A DNA stretch of 64,000 nt from Chloroflexota bacterium (GCA_016191875.1 JACPVG010000001.1:1-64000); one strand, 5' to 3'; shown: positions 38,299 to 48,012, counted from the stretch's first letter. A program made the numbers and translations. The notes: generated by a model not told the origin, from the letters alone.

Positions 38299-38304
38299 AT
38301 TATA
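38299..38304 (-). promoter_or_regulatory. -10 box for the enoyl-CoA hydratase/dehydrogenase operon
   Basis: A perfect TATAAT on the minus strand lies 31 bases before the hydratase ATG. The -35 region (TGGAGG at 17 bp) is poor. Confidence 0.45.
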
Positions 38305-38347
38305 CGGCAAGGTCGCATCCCCCTCCACCCGGCGTCCATGTTCCCCT

Positions 38348-39697
38348 TTACCCCGTCACTTCCGCATCCGCGATTTCGAGCGCCTCATCCAGCACCGCCA
38401 GCCCCTCGGCCAATTGCGCTTCGGTGATGATGAGCGGCGGCACGATGAGCACGACATTCCAATGGATGAAGATGAACAATCCGTGGTCGAGGCAGTATTG
38501 GCGCAGTTTCTTCATCGGCTCAGTCGTCTGGTTGAACGGCGACATCGGCTCGCGCGTCTGGCGGTCTTTCACCAGTTCCAGCCCGGCGAACAGGCCAATC
38601 GAGCGCACCTCGCCAATCGAAGGGTGCTTCTCCCCCAGGTCCAGCAACTGCTGGCGCAGGAACACGCCGCGCCGCGCTGCCTGTCCCACAACGTCGTCCT
38701 CCTGCATGGCGCGGATGTTGGCGACTGCCGCGGCCAGCGTCAGCGTGTGGCCGCTGTAGGTCAGGCCGCTCTGAAAAACGCGTTCCTTGAAGTGCTCGGC
38801 GATGAACGGGCGCATCCCCACCGCCCCCAGCGGCAGATACGATGATGTCAGGCCCTTGGCCATCGTCATCAGGTCCGGCACCACGCCCCAATGGTCTACC
38901 GCGAACCATTTGCCGGTGCGGCCAAATCCGGCCATCACTTCATCGGCAATCATCAGGATGCCGTACTCGTCGCACAGGGCGCGCACGCCCTGCATGTAGC
39001 CATCCGGCGGGATGAGGATGCCGTTGGTGCCCGTCACACTCTCCACCATCACCGCGGCGATGGTGTGCGGCCCTTCGTAAGTGATGATCTCCTCGAGATG
39101 GTTGAGGTAGTCGCGGGTAAACTCAGCCTCCGGGATATCTGGGTTGAGCCGGTGAAAGGTCGAGCGGTAGCGGTACGGGTCGAGGAAGTGCACCACGCCG
39201 CCCATCAGGTTCGGCTCCCAGGCGTGTCGGCGCGGGTCGCCGGTGAGGGCCATCGCGCCGGCGGTGGCGCCGTGGTAGGAGCGATAACGGGTGAGAATTT
39301 TGTGTTTGCCGGTCACCGCCCGCGCCAGTTTGATGGCGTTCTCGTTGGCCTCTGCGCCGCCCAGCGTGTAGAGGAAGTGGTCCATGTCGCCGGGGGTCAG
39401 GCTGGCGAGCAGGCGGCCGAGTTCGGCCAGCGGGCGGGTGGCCATGGAGCCGTGGGCAAAGGGCAGGGCGCGCGCCTGCTCGACGATGGCCTCGATGACG
39501 CGGGTATCGCCATGGCCCAGGTTGACGCACATCATCATCGAGTTGAAATCAAGGTAACGCTTGCCGTGGGCATCCCAGAAATACACACCCTCGGCGCGCG
39601 TCACCGGGATGGGGTTGACATTGCCCTGCGCCGACCACGTCCAGAAATTGTGTTCAAGGGACACCTGTGCAATCTGTTCATCAGGAAAGTCGAACAT
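38348..39697 (-). CDS. Class III (omega-amino acid) aminotransferase
   Basis: This 449-residue PLP enzyme of aminotransferase class III has SYHGATAGAMALTGD, the cofactor Asp segment ILMIADEVMAGFGRTGKWFA, and the PLP-binding Lys in MTMAKGLTSSYLPLG. The beginning (HNFWTWSAQGNVNPIPV) resembles taurine- or beta-alanine:pyruvate aminotransferases. Its nearness to the polyamine locus suggests GABA or beta-alanine as amino donor, which is an inference. GGAGG precedes the ATG. It is divergent from the creatininase-family gene, with a shared palindromic -10. Confidence 0.9.
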   Translation of the reverse strand: MFDFPDEQIAQVSLEHNFWTWSAQGNVNPIPVTRAEGVYFWDAHGKRYLDFNSMMMCVNLGHGDTRVIEAIVEQARALPFAHGSMATRPLAELGRLLASLTPGDMDHFLYTLGGAEANENAIKLARAVTGKHKILTRYRSYHGATAGAMALTGDPRRHAWEPNLMGGVVHFLDPYRYRSTFHRLNPDIPEAEFTRDYLNHLEEIITYEGPHTIAAVMVESVTGTNGILIPPDGYMQGVRALCDEYGILMIADEVMAGFGRTGKWFAVDHWGVVPDLMTMAKGLTSSYLPLGAVGMRPFIAEHFKERVFQSGLTYSGHTLTLAAAVANIRAMQEDDVVGQAARRGVFLRQQLLDLGEKHPSIGEVRSIGLFAGLELVKDRQTREPMSPFNQTTEPMKKLRQYCLDHGLFIFIHWNVVLIVPPLIITEAQLAEGLAVLDEALEIADAEVTG

Positions 39698-39720
39698 GGG
39701 GCCTCCGCGGCTGAAGTGCG

Positions 39721-39734
39721 GGAATTATAATTCC
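39721..39734. promoter_or_regulatory. Palindromic bidirectional -10 element
   Basis: The 14-bp perfect palindrome GGAATTATAATTCC contains TATAAT on both strands (plus 39726-39731, minus 39724-39729). The plus-strand box ends 7 bases before the creatininase-family ATG, implying a leaderless transcript. The minus-strand box is about 27 bases before the aminotransferase ATG. Confidence 0.6.
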
Positions 39735-39738
39735 GCCC

Positions 39739-40875
39739 ATGGCGCATTCCACCTTCCGTTACGATCACCTCACCTGGCCGGAAGTGGCCGCCCTGCCGCG
39801 CCAGACGCCGCTGGCGCTGCCGCTCGGCCCGGCCCCAGCTGCCGCCGACTTGCACACCGCCTTCGCCGCCGATGATCCCATCGGCGTGCTGCCGTCGATC
39901 CCGTATGGCTGGGCGGGCAGCGGGCTGGAGACGTCGCCTGAGTTGTTAAGCCGCATGGTGAGCAACCTGCTGGCTGGCCTGCAGGAGGATGGTTTCACCC
40001 GCGTCGCCGCCATTGTGCCGCCCGGCTTCACCCTCAACCTGGGAAGCCGCGAGATCAACCTGTCCCCGGCCACGCCTCTGCCGGCGCTCGACCTGCCGGA
40101 ACACGGCGACGGGCGCGTGCTGCTCATCCCCATCGGCCACACCGAACAACACGGCTACCACCTGGCGCTGAACGTCGACACCGTCATCATCGATGCCATC
40201 GCCCGCGGGGCGGCCAAAGCCGCGCCGGCCGAAGCGATTGCCCTGCCCCCCATGCCTTATGGCGTCAGCACCCACCGCCGGTCGTTCGCCGCCACGCTCA
40301 ACTGCGGCGGCCGGGCCTTTGAGGACTTCTGGGGCGGCATCCTCGACACGCTCGTCGGGCGCGGCTACGACCGTTTTTATTTCATCAGCGGGCATGGCGG
40401 CAACTGCTCATTCCTGACCACGGTGGTCAAATACGCCGGGGAACGCCACCCGCACATTTTCGCCGCCACCACCTGGCTGTACCTGAACGGGCCGGCGGGC
40501 GTCGCCGCGCTCGAAGAACTGCGCCAGTCCAAGATCGGCGGCATGGGCCACGCCGGCGAACTCGAAACCTCGCTGATGCTGCACCTGGCCCCCGACCTGA
40601 CCTGGATGGATCGCGTTGTGGACGAAACCGAGTTCATCGCCACACCCGCCTATTATATGGACTGGGTCGAAGGCGGCGCGCTGGTCGCTAACCCTCCGTG
40701 GGAGGACGACACCGCCACCGGCTCCTATGGCGCCGGCAGCCTCGGCACAGCCGAAAAAGGGCGCCTGTGGCTTGCGGCGGCCATCGAGGAAAAGATCGAC
40801 CATGTGCGCCAGATTCACGACCAGCAGAACCGGCGCATGGCGAAGCGCGCCCAACAAAACCTCCCGCAGATATGA
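39739..40875 (+). CDS. Creatininase-family metal-dependent amidohydrolase
   Basis: This 378-residue protein has the creatininase signature IPIGHTEQHGYHLALNVDT near residues 130-150, whose Glu/His/Asp bind metal. YFISGHGGNCSFLTTVVKY and GGMGHAGELETSLML follow. The family includes creatinine amidohydrolase, MftE-type and formylpyrimidine hydrolases. The long N-terminal part (about 1-125, starting HLTWPEVAAL before an interruption) is larger than in typical 250-residue members, so the substrate may differ. No ribosome-binding site is present; TATAAT sits 7 bases upstream. Confidence 0.88.
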   Translation: MAHSTFRYDHLTWPEVAALPRQTPLALPLGPAPAAADLHTAFAADDPIGVLPSIPYGWAGSGLETSPELLSRMVSNLLAGLQEDGFTRVAAIVPPGFTLNLGSREINLSPATPLPALDLPEHGDGRVLLIPIGHTEQHGYHLALNVDTVIIDAIARGAAKAAPAEAIALPPMPYGVSTHRRSFAATLNCGGRAFEDFWGGILDTLVGRGYDRFYFISGHGGNCSFLTTVVKYAGERHPHIFAATTWLYLNGPAGVAALEELRQSKIGGMGHAGELETSLMLHLAPDLTWMDRVVDETEFIATPAYYMDWVEGGALVANPPWEDDTATGSYGAGSLGTAEKGRLWLAAAIEEKIDHVRQIHDQQNRRMAKRAQQNLPQI

Positions 40876-40925
40876 CCCGGCGGGAGGAATGACTTCTACA
40901 AACAGCGCATAACGCTATAGTTCCT

Positions 40926-40939
40926 TAACGCCGGCGTTA
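40926..40939. terminator. 14-bp palindrome between convergent genes
   Basis: TAACGCCGGCGTTA is a perfect dyad that contains the stop codon of the permease gene on the minus strand. A second partner, ATAACGC near 40909, can pair with GCGTTAT instead. A terminator-like role between convergent genes is likely. Confidence 0.45.
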
Positions 40940-41761
40940 TCGGCTCAGGCCTGCCTCACCATCGCGCTGGCTGATACGATAGGCCAGCAGGATGGGAATT
41001 GCCATGATGAGCACCACGAACAGCGCGACGACATTGGTCACGGGGCGGTCGCGCGGGCGCGTGAGTTGCGAAAAGATCCAAATCGGCAGGGTGGCCTGCT
41101 GACCGGCCGTAAAGGTCGTGACAATGACCTCGTCGAATGACAGCGCAAAGGCCAGCATGCCGCCGGCCAGCAGCGCGGTGGCGATATTGGGCAGGATAAT
41201 ACGCTTGAACGTCTCCCAGCCGTTGGCCCCCAGGTCCATCGAAGCCTCCACAATCGACCACGAGGTGCGCCGGAAGCGCGCCACGACGTTGTTGTAGACG
41301 ATGACCACGCAAAACGTGGCATGCCCGACGATGATGGTCCAGAACGAAAACGGAATCTCGAACAGGCCCAACGCCGAGCGCAGCGCGATGCCAGTGACGA
41401 TGCCGGGCAGAGCGATTGGAAGGAGCAGTATGAAGGATATCGCTTCGCGGCCAAAGAATCTGGTGCGCGCCACCGCCGCCGCCGCCAACGTGCCCAGCAC
41501 CAGCGCCACCGCCGTCGCGATAGCCGCCACCCGCACCGACAAGCCCAGCGCAGCCCACAGGTCCTCCCGCGCCCAGGCCACACCAAACCACTTTAGCGTG
41601 AGCCCCGGCAACGGGAAGGTGAAGGTCTGCTCATCGGTCGTGAAGGCGTACAGGAAGATGATAAAGATTGGAAAGTTTATGAATAGCACCGCAAGCAGCG
41701 CGCCAAGCGATACCAGCCATGGCGCGCGTTCAGCGTTGGGGTCGCGTGTCTTAGAGCGCAT
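40937..41761 (-). CDS. Polyamine-type ABC transporter permease (PotC/YdcV-like)
   Basis: This 274-residue inner-membrane permease of the spermidine/putrescine class has an early [21 protein letters not shown]-like region. The EAA loop [20 protein letters not shown] is followed by [17 protein letters not shown] and [12 protein letters not shown]. It overlaps the upstream permease gene by 11 bases. Last gene of the ydc-like operon. Confidence 0.92.
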   Translation of the reverse strand: MRSKTRDPNAERAPWLVSLGALLAVLFINFPIFIIFLYAFTTDEQTFTFPLPGLTLKWFGVAWAREDLWAALGLSVRVAAIATAVALVLGTLAAAAVARTRFFGREAISFILLLPIALPGIVTGIALRSALGLFEIPFSFWTIIVGHATFCVVIVYNNVVARFRRTSWSIVEASMDLGANGWETFKRIILPNIATALLAGGMLAFALSFDEVIVTTFTAGQQATLPIWIFSQLTRPRDRPVTNVVALFVVLIMAIPILLAYRISQRDGEAGLSR

Positions 41762-42689
41762 CGAAGGCTCCCAGTCGGCGGGCGGCGTAAAGATACGCGC
41801 CCATGATGAGCATAGGGATGGTGGTCATCGCCGCCGCCAGCGGGATATTGCCGGATGTGCCTTGGTGGGCGAGCACCGCCTGGCCGATGAAGTAACTGGA
41901 ATTTCCCATCACTGACGGCACGATGAAGTCGCCTAGAGTGAGGGAAAAGGTGAAGATTGACCCTGCCACCACCCCTGGAAACGCCAGCGGCAGGATGATG
42001 CGCCGGAAGGTGACTCCCGGCCGGCCGCCCAAGTCGCCGCTGGCCTCGATCAGCGATTTGGGGACGCGTTCCAGGGCTGTCGCAACCGGCAGGACCATGT
42101 ACGGCAGCCAAACATACAGAAAGACGAGGTAGATGCCGATCAGACTGATCGAGAGTGAAGGGCCGCCGATGCCCGGCAGGCCGAGCAGCCAATCCAGCGC
42201 TGCGTTGAGTTGCAGCACGTTGATCAGCCAGCTCACCATGCCCTCCTTCGCCAGGATCAACTTCCACGAGTAGACCTTGACGAGGTACGAAGACCATAGG
42301 GGAAGCGTAATCGAAAGGTAGAGCAGCGCGCGCGCCCGCCCACTGGCGTAGCGCGCCATGAAGTAGGCTAACGGAAACCCAAGCAGGGCGGCGGACAGCG
42401 TCACCGCAGCAGCCATGCCAGCCGTGCGCTGGATGATATCCAGGTTGGCGCGCGTGAGGAGTTGGGCATAGCTGCTCAGGCTGAACTGGCGCACCACCTG
42501 GCCGGTGAAATCATCGAGGTGGAAGAAGGATTGCACCATCAGCGTCGCCAGCGAACCGATGTAGACCACCAGGAACCACAACAGCGGCAAGGCCAGCAAC
42601 AACGCCAGCATGGCCCTGGGGCGCACATATAGATAGTTTGATAGTCGCTGGGCAAGGCCGGCGCGGGCGGGGGTCGCGGTCGCGCTCAT
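41751..42689 (-). CDS. Polyamine-type ABC transporter permease (PotB/YdcU-like)
   Basis: This 312-residue permease carries the cytoplasmic loop [20 protein letters not shown] and about six helices. [16 protein letters not shown] is a typical periplasmic segment. I chose the ATG overlapping the ATPase stop (ATGA); a longer start at 42728 would lie within the ATPase gene. It pairs with the PotC-like protein to form the channel. Confidence 0.92.
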   Translation of the reverse strand: MSATATPARAGLAQRLSNYLYVRPRAMLALLLALPLLWFLVVYIGSLATLMVQSFFHLDDFTGQVVRQFSLSSYAQLLTRANLDIIQRTAGMAAAVTLSAALLGFPLAYFMARYASGRARALLYLSITLPLWSSYLVKVYSWKLILAKEGMVSWLINVLQLNAALDWLLGLPGIGGPSLSISLIGIYLVFLYVWLPYMVLPVATALERVPKSLIEASGDLGGRPGVTFRRIILPLAFPGVVAGSIFTFSLTLGDFIVPSVMGNSSYFIGQAVLAHQGTSGNIPLAAAMTTIPMLIMGAYLYAARRLGAFDAL

Positions 42690-43732
42690 GCCGGCCCGTC
42701 CAGTTTGCGGCTGTGCACCTTTTCCCACACCAAACGCACCTCGCGCCCCCGGGCGGTGTGCACGTCCATGGAAGAAGTGGCAAGGTTCTGCTGAGCAACG
42801 GTCAACCGGCTGCCGCCCTCCAGCGCCACTTCGTAGCGCGTGTACATGCCCAGATAGATGACGTCTTCAATGCGGCCGCGCACGCTGTCCATGCCGCTTT
42901 CAATCGGCGCATCCGGCCCCAGGATGTGAATCTTCTCCGGGCGCACCGAAAAGGTCGACTCAACGCCGAGAATCGCGCGCGCCATGTCGCCGCGCACCAG
43001 GTTGGAGATTCCGACAAATCCGGCGACAAACTCGGTGGCGGGCGACTCGTAGATATCGGCCGGGGCGCCGATCTGTTCGATACGGCCATGGTTGAACACC
43101 GCCAGCCGGTCGCTCATCGTCAGGGCTTCCTCCTGGTCGTGAGTCACGTAGACAAACGTGATGCCGACCTGTTCCTGCAGCGCCTTCAACTCGACCTGCA
43201 TCTCCTGGCGCAGCTTGAGGTCCAGCGCGCCCAGCGGCTCATCCAGCAGCAGGACGCGCGGCCGCAGGATGAGGGCGCGCGCCAGGGCGACGCGCTGGCG
43301 TTGCCCGCCGGAAAGTTGCGATGGCTTGCGTTTGCCCAGCCCCGGCAGGCGCACCAGCTCAAGCATTTCCTCCACCCGACGCTGGCGCTGCTCCTTCGGC
43401 GCCTTGCGCACCGTCAACCCATAGGCCACGTTTTCGCCGACGGTCATGTGGGGGAACAGGGCATAATCCTGAAAGACGGTATTGACGTCGCGCTCATACG
43501 GCGGCAACTGGGATACATCGTCGCCGTGCAGGAAGATGCGCCCGGCGGTGGGACGGTCGAACCCGGCCACCATACGCAGGCAGGTCGTCTTCCCGGAACC
43601 GGACGGGCCAAGGAAGGTGAAGAACTCGCCATCCATCACGTCCAGCGTGACGCCGTCCACCGCCTTGACTTCCCCAAAATGGCGGTGGACGTTTTCAAAG
43701 CGGATTGCGGGGAGGGGTCCTGTGGCGCTCAC
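42686..43732 (-). CDS. Polyamine-type ABC transporter ATPase (PotA/YdcT-like)
   Basis: This 348-residue ATPase has Walker A GPSGSGKTT, signature LSGGQRQRVALARAL, Walker B VLLLDEPLGALD and H-loop VTHDQEEALTMSD. A C-terminal TOBE domain (about 265-345) is typical of PotA. The start is GTG, overlapping the aldehyde dehydrogenase stop (GTGA), so translation is coupled. It shares the operon with the ydcS-like binding protein. Confidence 0.93.
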   Translation of the reverse strand: MSATGPLPAIRFENVHRHFGEVKAVDGVTLDVMDGEFFTFLGPSGSGKTTCLRMVAGFDRPTAGRIFLHGDDVSQLPPYERDVNTVFQDYALFPHMTVGENVAYGLTVRKAPKEQRQRRVEEMLELVRLPGLGKRKPSQLSGGQRQRVALARALILRPRVLLLDEPLGALDLKLRQEMQVELKALQEQVGITFVYVTHDQEEALTMSDRLAVFNHGRIEQIGAPADIYESPATEFVAGFVGISNLVRGDMARAILGVESTFSVRPEKIHILGPDAPIESGMDSVRGRIEDVIYLGMYTRYEVALEGGSRLTVAQQNLATSSMDVHTARGREVRLVWEKVHSRKLDGPA

Positions 43733-45174
43733 GAGGTATGCGATATCATCACATGCTTGGTGATCTGGTAATCGCCCACGGCTTCGGCGGAAAGATCTTT
43801 GCCGAACCCGGACTGCTTGAAACCGCCGTGCGGCGTCTCGGAAGTCAGCGGGATGTGGTCGTTGATCCAGACGGTACCAAACTCCAACGCCGCGGCGGCG
43901 CGCATGGCCCGGCCGACGTCTTTGGTGAACAGCGAGGCTGCCAGGCCATAAGCCACGTCATTGCCATATGCCACCGCCTCGTCGTCCTTCTTGAATGGCT
44001 GGATGGTGATGACCGGGCCAAAGACCTCGCTCTGGATGATCTCGGCCTTCTGGTCGACATCGCAAATCACCGTCGGCTCGAAGTAATAGCCCTTATCCAT
44101 CCCGCCGGGGATGCCGCCGCCCGTCAGGACTGTGGCGCCGTCTTTCTTCGCCCGCTCGACAAAGCCCATCACCCGCTCGCGTTGCGCGGCAGAGATCAGC
44201 GGCCCGACAGTGACGCCGCTTTCAAACGGGTCACCGACCCTGACGGCCTTCATGGCTTCGGAGAGCGCCTCTTTGGCCTTTTCAAACTGCCTGCCCTGCG
44301 CATAGACGCGCGTGGCTGCCGTGCAGTCCTGGCCGGTATTGAAGGTCGCGCCGAGCACAACTTTTTCGACCACCAGGTCGAGGTTGGCGTCATCGAACAC
44401 TAGAATCGGGGCTTTGCCGCCCAATTCCAGGTGCACCCGCTTGAGGGTGTCGGCGGCGGCCTTCATCACTTTCTTGCCGGTGCCGGTCGAGCCGGTGAGG
44501 CTGACCATGCGCACATCCGGGTGTTCCACCAGCGCCTGCCCGGTCTCGTTGCCGCCGGAAACGACGTTGACCACCCCGGCCGGGATGCCGGCTTCGGCCA
44601 GCAGTTCGCCGAGCATCAGGGCGGTGAGCGGCGTGGCGGGCGCGGGCTTGAGCACCACGGTGCATCCCGCGGCCAGCGCCGGGCCCAGTTTCCAGATCGC
44701 CATCATCAGCGGGTAATTCCAGGGGGCGATCTGCCCCACCACGCCCACCGGCTCGCGCCGGAACATCGAGGTGAAGCCGGCCATGAACTCGCCGGCATGC
44801 GAGCCATGCACATCGCGCGCCGCGGCGGCAAAGAAGCGCACGTTATCGATCATGAAAGGGAAATCGGCGCCCACGCTGACGAACTCGTAGGGCTTGCCGG
44901 TGTTGAGCGATTCGGTCTTCGCCAGTTCAGCGGTGTTCTTCTCCAGAAGGTCGGCCAGTTTGAGCAGCGCCAGCGAGCGCGCCGACGGCGTGAGTTTTGA
45001 CCAGCGGCCGTCGTAGAAGGCGGTTTTGGCGGCCTGCACGGCGCGGTCCACGTCCTCGCGGCTGGCATCCACCACGCTGGCGAAGGTTTCGCCAGTGGCC
45101 GGATTGGTAACATCCATCTTCCCGCCGCCCTTGCTGCCCGTCCACTTGCCATCAATCCACAGTTTATAGTCCAT
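43729..45174 (-). CDS. patD: Aminobutyraldehyde dehydrogenase (PatD/YdcW-like)
   Basis: This 481-residue NAD(P)-dependent aldehyde dehydrogenase has Glu in HLELGGKAPILVFDDANLD and catalytic Cys in FNTGQDCTAATR. The ending GGFKQSGFGKDLSAEAVGDY then QITKHVM is like gamma-aminobutyraldehyde dehydrogenases. GAGGAGG precedes the ATG; the longer frame from 45234 has no signal and begins within a hairpin region. The genomic place, between a polyamine-binding protein and its ATPase, matches E. coli ydcSTUVW. It would oxidise 4-aminobutanal, made by the aminotransferase at 46660, to 4-aminobutyrate. Betaine aldehyde is an alternative substrate. Confidence 0.88.
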   Translation of the reverse strand: MDYKLWIDGKWTGSKGGGKMDVTNPATGETFASVVDASREDVDRAVQAAKTAFYDGRWSKLTPSARSLALLKLADLLEKNTAELAKTESLNTGKPYEFVSVGADFPFMIDNVRFFAAAARDVHGSHAGEFMAGFTSMFRREPVGVVGQIAPWNYPLMMAIWKLGPALAAGCTVVLKPAPATPLTALMLGELLAEAGIPAGVVNVVSGGNETGQALVEHPDVRMVSLTGSTGTGKKVMKAAADTLKRVHLELGGKAPILVFDDANLDLVVEKVVLGATFNTGQDCTAATRVYAQGRQFEKAKEALSEAMKAVRVGDPFESGVTVGPLISAAQRERVMGFVERAKKDGATVLTGGGIPGGMDKGYYFEPTVICDVDQKAEIIQSEVFGPVITIQPFKKDDEAVAYGNDVAYGLAASLFTKDVGRAMRAAAALEFGTVWINDHIPLTSETPHGGFKQSGFGKDLSAEAVGDYQITKHVMISHTS

Positions 45175-45195
45175 GGGTTCCTCCTCAATCCTGCG

Positions 45196-45224
45196 GGGTC
45201 CCCCGCGCGGGGCGCGGGGGACCC
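45196..45224. repeat. GC-rich perfect hairpin after the binding-protein gene
   Basis: A 13-bp perfect stem (GGGTCCCCCGCGC, loop GGG, complement) lies between the binding-protein stop and the aldehyde dehydrogenase start. There is no T-run on either side, so it looks like an mRNA-stabilising or partial-attenuation hairpin more than a classical terminator. Confidence 0.7.
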
Positions 45225-45241
45225 TTCGATTCACAAGCCGA

Positions 45242-46423
45242 TTAACGGCCGCCGATGACGGCGATATAGTTGGTCACCCACTCGTGATAGGGCACACAGT
45301 TCTCCGTGCCGTCCGAACAGGTGGTGGTGGGGGTGCGCCAGAACGAGATCTTGTCGAAATCGTCCAGGCCGTTGATGGTGCAGCCTTCCGGGCCGAGCAG
45401 TTCATTGCCCTCACAGGCGGCCAGCACAGCCGGCACTGAACCGAACCATGCCGCCAGGTCGCCCTGCAATTGCAGATTGAGCGAGTGCTCCAGCCAGAGG
45501 TAAGCGCAGTTCGGGTGCGGCGCGTCGATGTGCATCATCGTCGAATCCGACCAGCCGGTGGCGCCTTCGACCGGCACCACGCTGGCAACCGGCACTTCGC
45601 TGAACTGCAGGAAGTTCACCTGGAACGGCCAGGAAGACGAAGCCGCCACGCCTTCGTTGGTGAAGTCATCCATCTGAATGAAGGCATCGTGCCAGTAGCG
45701 GCCGATGATCCCGCGCTGCTGGCGCAGCAGGTCCAGCGCGGCGTTGAACTGCTCGCGGGTGAGCGAGTATGGATCGGTGATGCCCAGTTCCGGGTTGTGG
45801 TATTTCAGGTACAGGGCGGCATCGGCAATGTAGATAGCGCCGTCGTAGGCCTGCACGCGCCCAACGTTGCTGGCGCCATCCGGCAGGGTCGTCTCTTCGA
45901 AGACCACGTCCCAGGAGGTCGGCGGGCTATCGCCGAACACGTCCGTGCGATACATCAGCACATTGGAGCCCCATTGATAAGGAACGCCGTAGTGTTTGCC
46001 GTCCACGGTGTTCCAGGGCGCGCTCTGCAGGCGCGGGTCGACCGAATCCCAGGAAGGAATCAGGTCTATGTTGATCTCCTGCACCTTGCCGCCGGAGATC
46101 AGGCGGTTGCTGGCATCGCCGGAGGCCGTCACCAGGTCGAAGCCGCCTTCGTTCATCAGGGCCACCATTTCGTCGGAGGTGGCGGCGACCTTCACGTTGA
46201 CCGTGCAGCCGGTAGCAGCCTCGAAATCCGTCACCCAGTCGTAGCCTGGGTCAGTTTCGCCGCGCTCGATGTAACCGGCCCAGGCGATGATATCCACCTG
46301 GCCCTCCCCCGGGCCGATCTCCTGGAGCGGGCCACCGCTCGTGGCCGCCCCTCCACCGCAGGCAGCCAACAGCAGGGCACACACAGCCAGCAGAATTACA
46401 AGCGTTTTGCTTTTTTGCAGCAT
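45242..46423 (-). CDS. Polyamine-type ABC solute-binding lipoprotein (YdcS/PotD-like)
   Basis: This 393-residue exported lipoprotein has the signal TLVILLAVCALLLAAC and a periplasmic-binding fold for spermidine/putrescine. It contains VDIIAWAGYIERGETDPGYD at the mature N-terminus, the MNEGGFDLVTASGD segment and HYGVPYQWGSNVLMYRTDV. Trp and Asp residues typical of polyamine cages are present, but the exact ligand cannot be set. The start follows GAGGAGAG. Its operon continues with patD, potA-like, potB-like and potC-like genes. Confidence 0.9.
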   Translation of the reverse strand: MLQKSKTLVILLAVCALLLAACGGGAATSGGPLQEIGPGEGQVDIIAWAGYIERGETDPGYDWVTDFEAATGCTVNVKVAATSDEMVALMNEGGFDLVTASGDASNRLISGGKVQEINIDLIPSWDSVDPRLQSAPWNTVDGKHYGVPYQWGSNVLMYRTDVFGDSPPTSWDVVFEETTLPDGASNVGRVQAYDGAIYIADAALYLKYHNPELGITDPYSLTREQFNAALDLLRQQRGIIGRYWHDAFIQMDDFTNEGVAASSSWPFQVNFLQFSEVPVASVVPVEGATGWSDSTMMHIDAPHPNCAYLWLEHSLNLQLQGDLAAWFGSVPAVLAACEGNELLGPEGCTINGLDDFDKISFWRTPTTTCSDGTENCVPYHEWVTNYIAVIGGR

Positions 46424-46586
46424 GACAATCTCTCCTCGTCGATTTACTTCTGATTGGATAACTTGAACGTGCACTTTGTAACGGTCCGCTCGATCCTAAA
46501 CTATGCCTCCTTCACCCTATGGGGTGACGTGTTTGGCTGCGCCGCCAGATGGATTTCCCCAGCTGCGCTCGGCTGGCGCGCCATCC

Positions 46587-46605
46587 GCCGGGCTGGCCGC
46601 CCGGC
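46587..46605. repeat. Small palindrome (REP-like, family 2 copy)
   Basis: GCCGGGC, loop TGGCC, GCCCGGC. Read on the minus strand its flanks (TT before, GGATGG after) match the copy at 33225-33243. It lies in the 236-base gap between the aminotransferase and the binding-protein gene, which otherwise shows nothing I can name. Confidence 0.5.
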
Positions 46606-46659
46606 AAGCAGTAAGTACATCGGGGTACAGACTTCAGGCGAATCGGCATAGGTTCTAAT

Positions 46660-48012
46660 TCACATCCCGGCCTTTATCTCTTTGAGTGTGTCATCCAGCC
46701 GGTCGAGCACCGTGTCCATCTGCTCCTGGGTAATGTAGATGGGCGGCTCAATGCGGATCGATTTGGCGTTGGTGAGCGTACCAGCCACCAGCACGCCACG
46801 CCTGAACAGGCCGGCAGCCACCCGATAGCCAATCTCGGTGTCGTGGAAGTGCTGGCCGATCAGCAGGCCGCGCCCAGTGATACGCTCGTAGATCATCGGG
46901 TAGCCTTCCGCCATTTCCTGGAGCCGCCCCATGAAGTAGCCGCCTTTGTCGGCGGCGACCCCCGGCAGGTCTTCCTCCAGTGTCACGCTGATGGCGGCGA
47001 TGGCCGCCGCGCAGGCCAGCGGATTGCCGCCCGTGGTGGTGGTATGCATGAACGGGTTAGGGCTCATCAGCCCTTCCCACAATTCCGGGCGCGCCCCGAA
47101 AGCCGATACCGGCATCACACCGCCGCCCAGCGATTTCGCCATGCAGATGATGTCGGGCTCGACGCCCCAATGGTCAACGCCGAACAGCCTGCCGGTGCGG
47201 CCCATGCCGGTCTGGACTTCGTCGGCGATGAGCAGCACGCCGTGCTCGGTGCACAGTTCGCGCACCCTCGGCCAGTAGTCGTCGGGCGGCACGATGGCGC
47301 CGGCCTCGCCCTGAATCGGTTCCAGCACCACGGCGGCGATGTCCTGCCCGACCATGTGCGCCACTTCCAGCCGCTGCTGGATGGCGGCCGCATCGCCGAA
47401 TGGCACCCACTGGATGTTTGGATAAAGCGGCATCACCCGCTGACGGAAATCCGATTTGCCCATCAGGCTCAGGGAACCGAGGGTCTTGCCATGAAAACCG
47501 CGCGTGGCGGCGATGAAGCCGCTCTTGCCGGTGTACAGCTTGGCGACCTTGAGCGCGCCTTCGATGGCCTCCGTACCGCTGGCGGCCAGGAAGAAATACT
47601 GAATGTCGCCGGGCGTGATCAGCGCCAGCAGGCGCGCCAGCACACCGCGCAGCGGGTCGAGCAGTTCCTGGCTGGGCATCGGCGAGCGGTTGAGCTGAGC
47701 GCGCACGGCGTCAATGACTTTGGGGTGCGACCAGCCCAGGTTGAGCAGGCCGTAGCCACCCAGGCAGTCGATCCATTCGCGGCCGGTGGTGTCGCGGATG
47801 AGCGCACCGTTGCCTGTCCATTCGACGGCGGCGCTTTCGCCGCCGCCTTCCACAGATTTGCGGAATTCGAGGAAACCACGATTGAAGTGATTGGCAAAGT
47901 TCTCGACGGTTTCGCGCATCACCGCCTGGGCTTCATCAGGCGAGAGCGACTCCTTGTGGATGATTTCCAGCCAGCGGCTGGCGTATTGCTGGGCTTCCGT
48001 GAATGAGCGCAT
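46660..48012 (-). CDS. patA: Putrescine aminotransferase-like class III aminotransferase
   Basis: This 450-residue PLP enzyme resembles E. coli PatA/YgjG. The N-terminal helix ALS-type SPDEAQAVMRETVENFANHF and NRGFLEFRKSVEGGG, the EWTGNGALIRDTTGREWIDC segment and the end IRIEPPIYITQEQMDTVLD are family features. The cofactor Asp is in LLIADEVQTGMGRTG and the PLP Lys in CMAKSLGGGVMPVSAFGA. It converts putrescine and 2-oxoglutarate (or pyruvate) to 4-aminobutanal. I chose the ATG at 48012; the much longer frame upstream is untranslated shadow. It lies between two polyamine-binding proteins. Confidence 0.88.
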   Translation of the reverse strand: MRSFTEAQQYASRWLEIIHKESLSPDEAQAVMRETVENFANHFNRGFLEFRKSVEGGGESAAVEWTGNGALIRDTTGREWIDCLGGYGLLNLGWSHPKVIDAVRAQLNRSPMPSQELLDPLRGVLARLLALITPGDIQYFFLAASGTEAIEGALKVAKLYTGKSGFIAATRGFHGKTLGSLSLMGKSDFRQRVMPLYPNIQWVPFGDAAAIQQRLEVAHMVGQDIAAVVLEPIQGEAGAIVPPDDYWPRVRELCTEHGVLLIADEVQTGMGRTGRLFGVDHWGVEPDIICMAKSLGGGVMPVSAFGARPELWEGLMSPNPFMHTTTTGGNPLACAAAIAAISVTLEEDLPGVAADKGGYFMGRLQEMAEGYPMIYERITGRGLLIGQHFHDTEIGYRVAAGLFRRGVLVAGTLTNAKSIRIEPPIYITQEQMDTVLDRLDDTLKEIKAGM

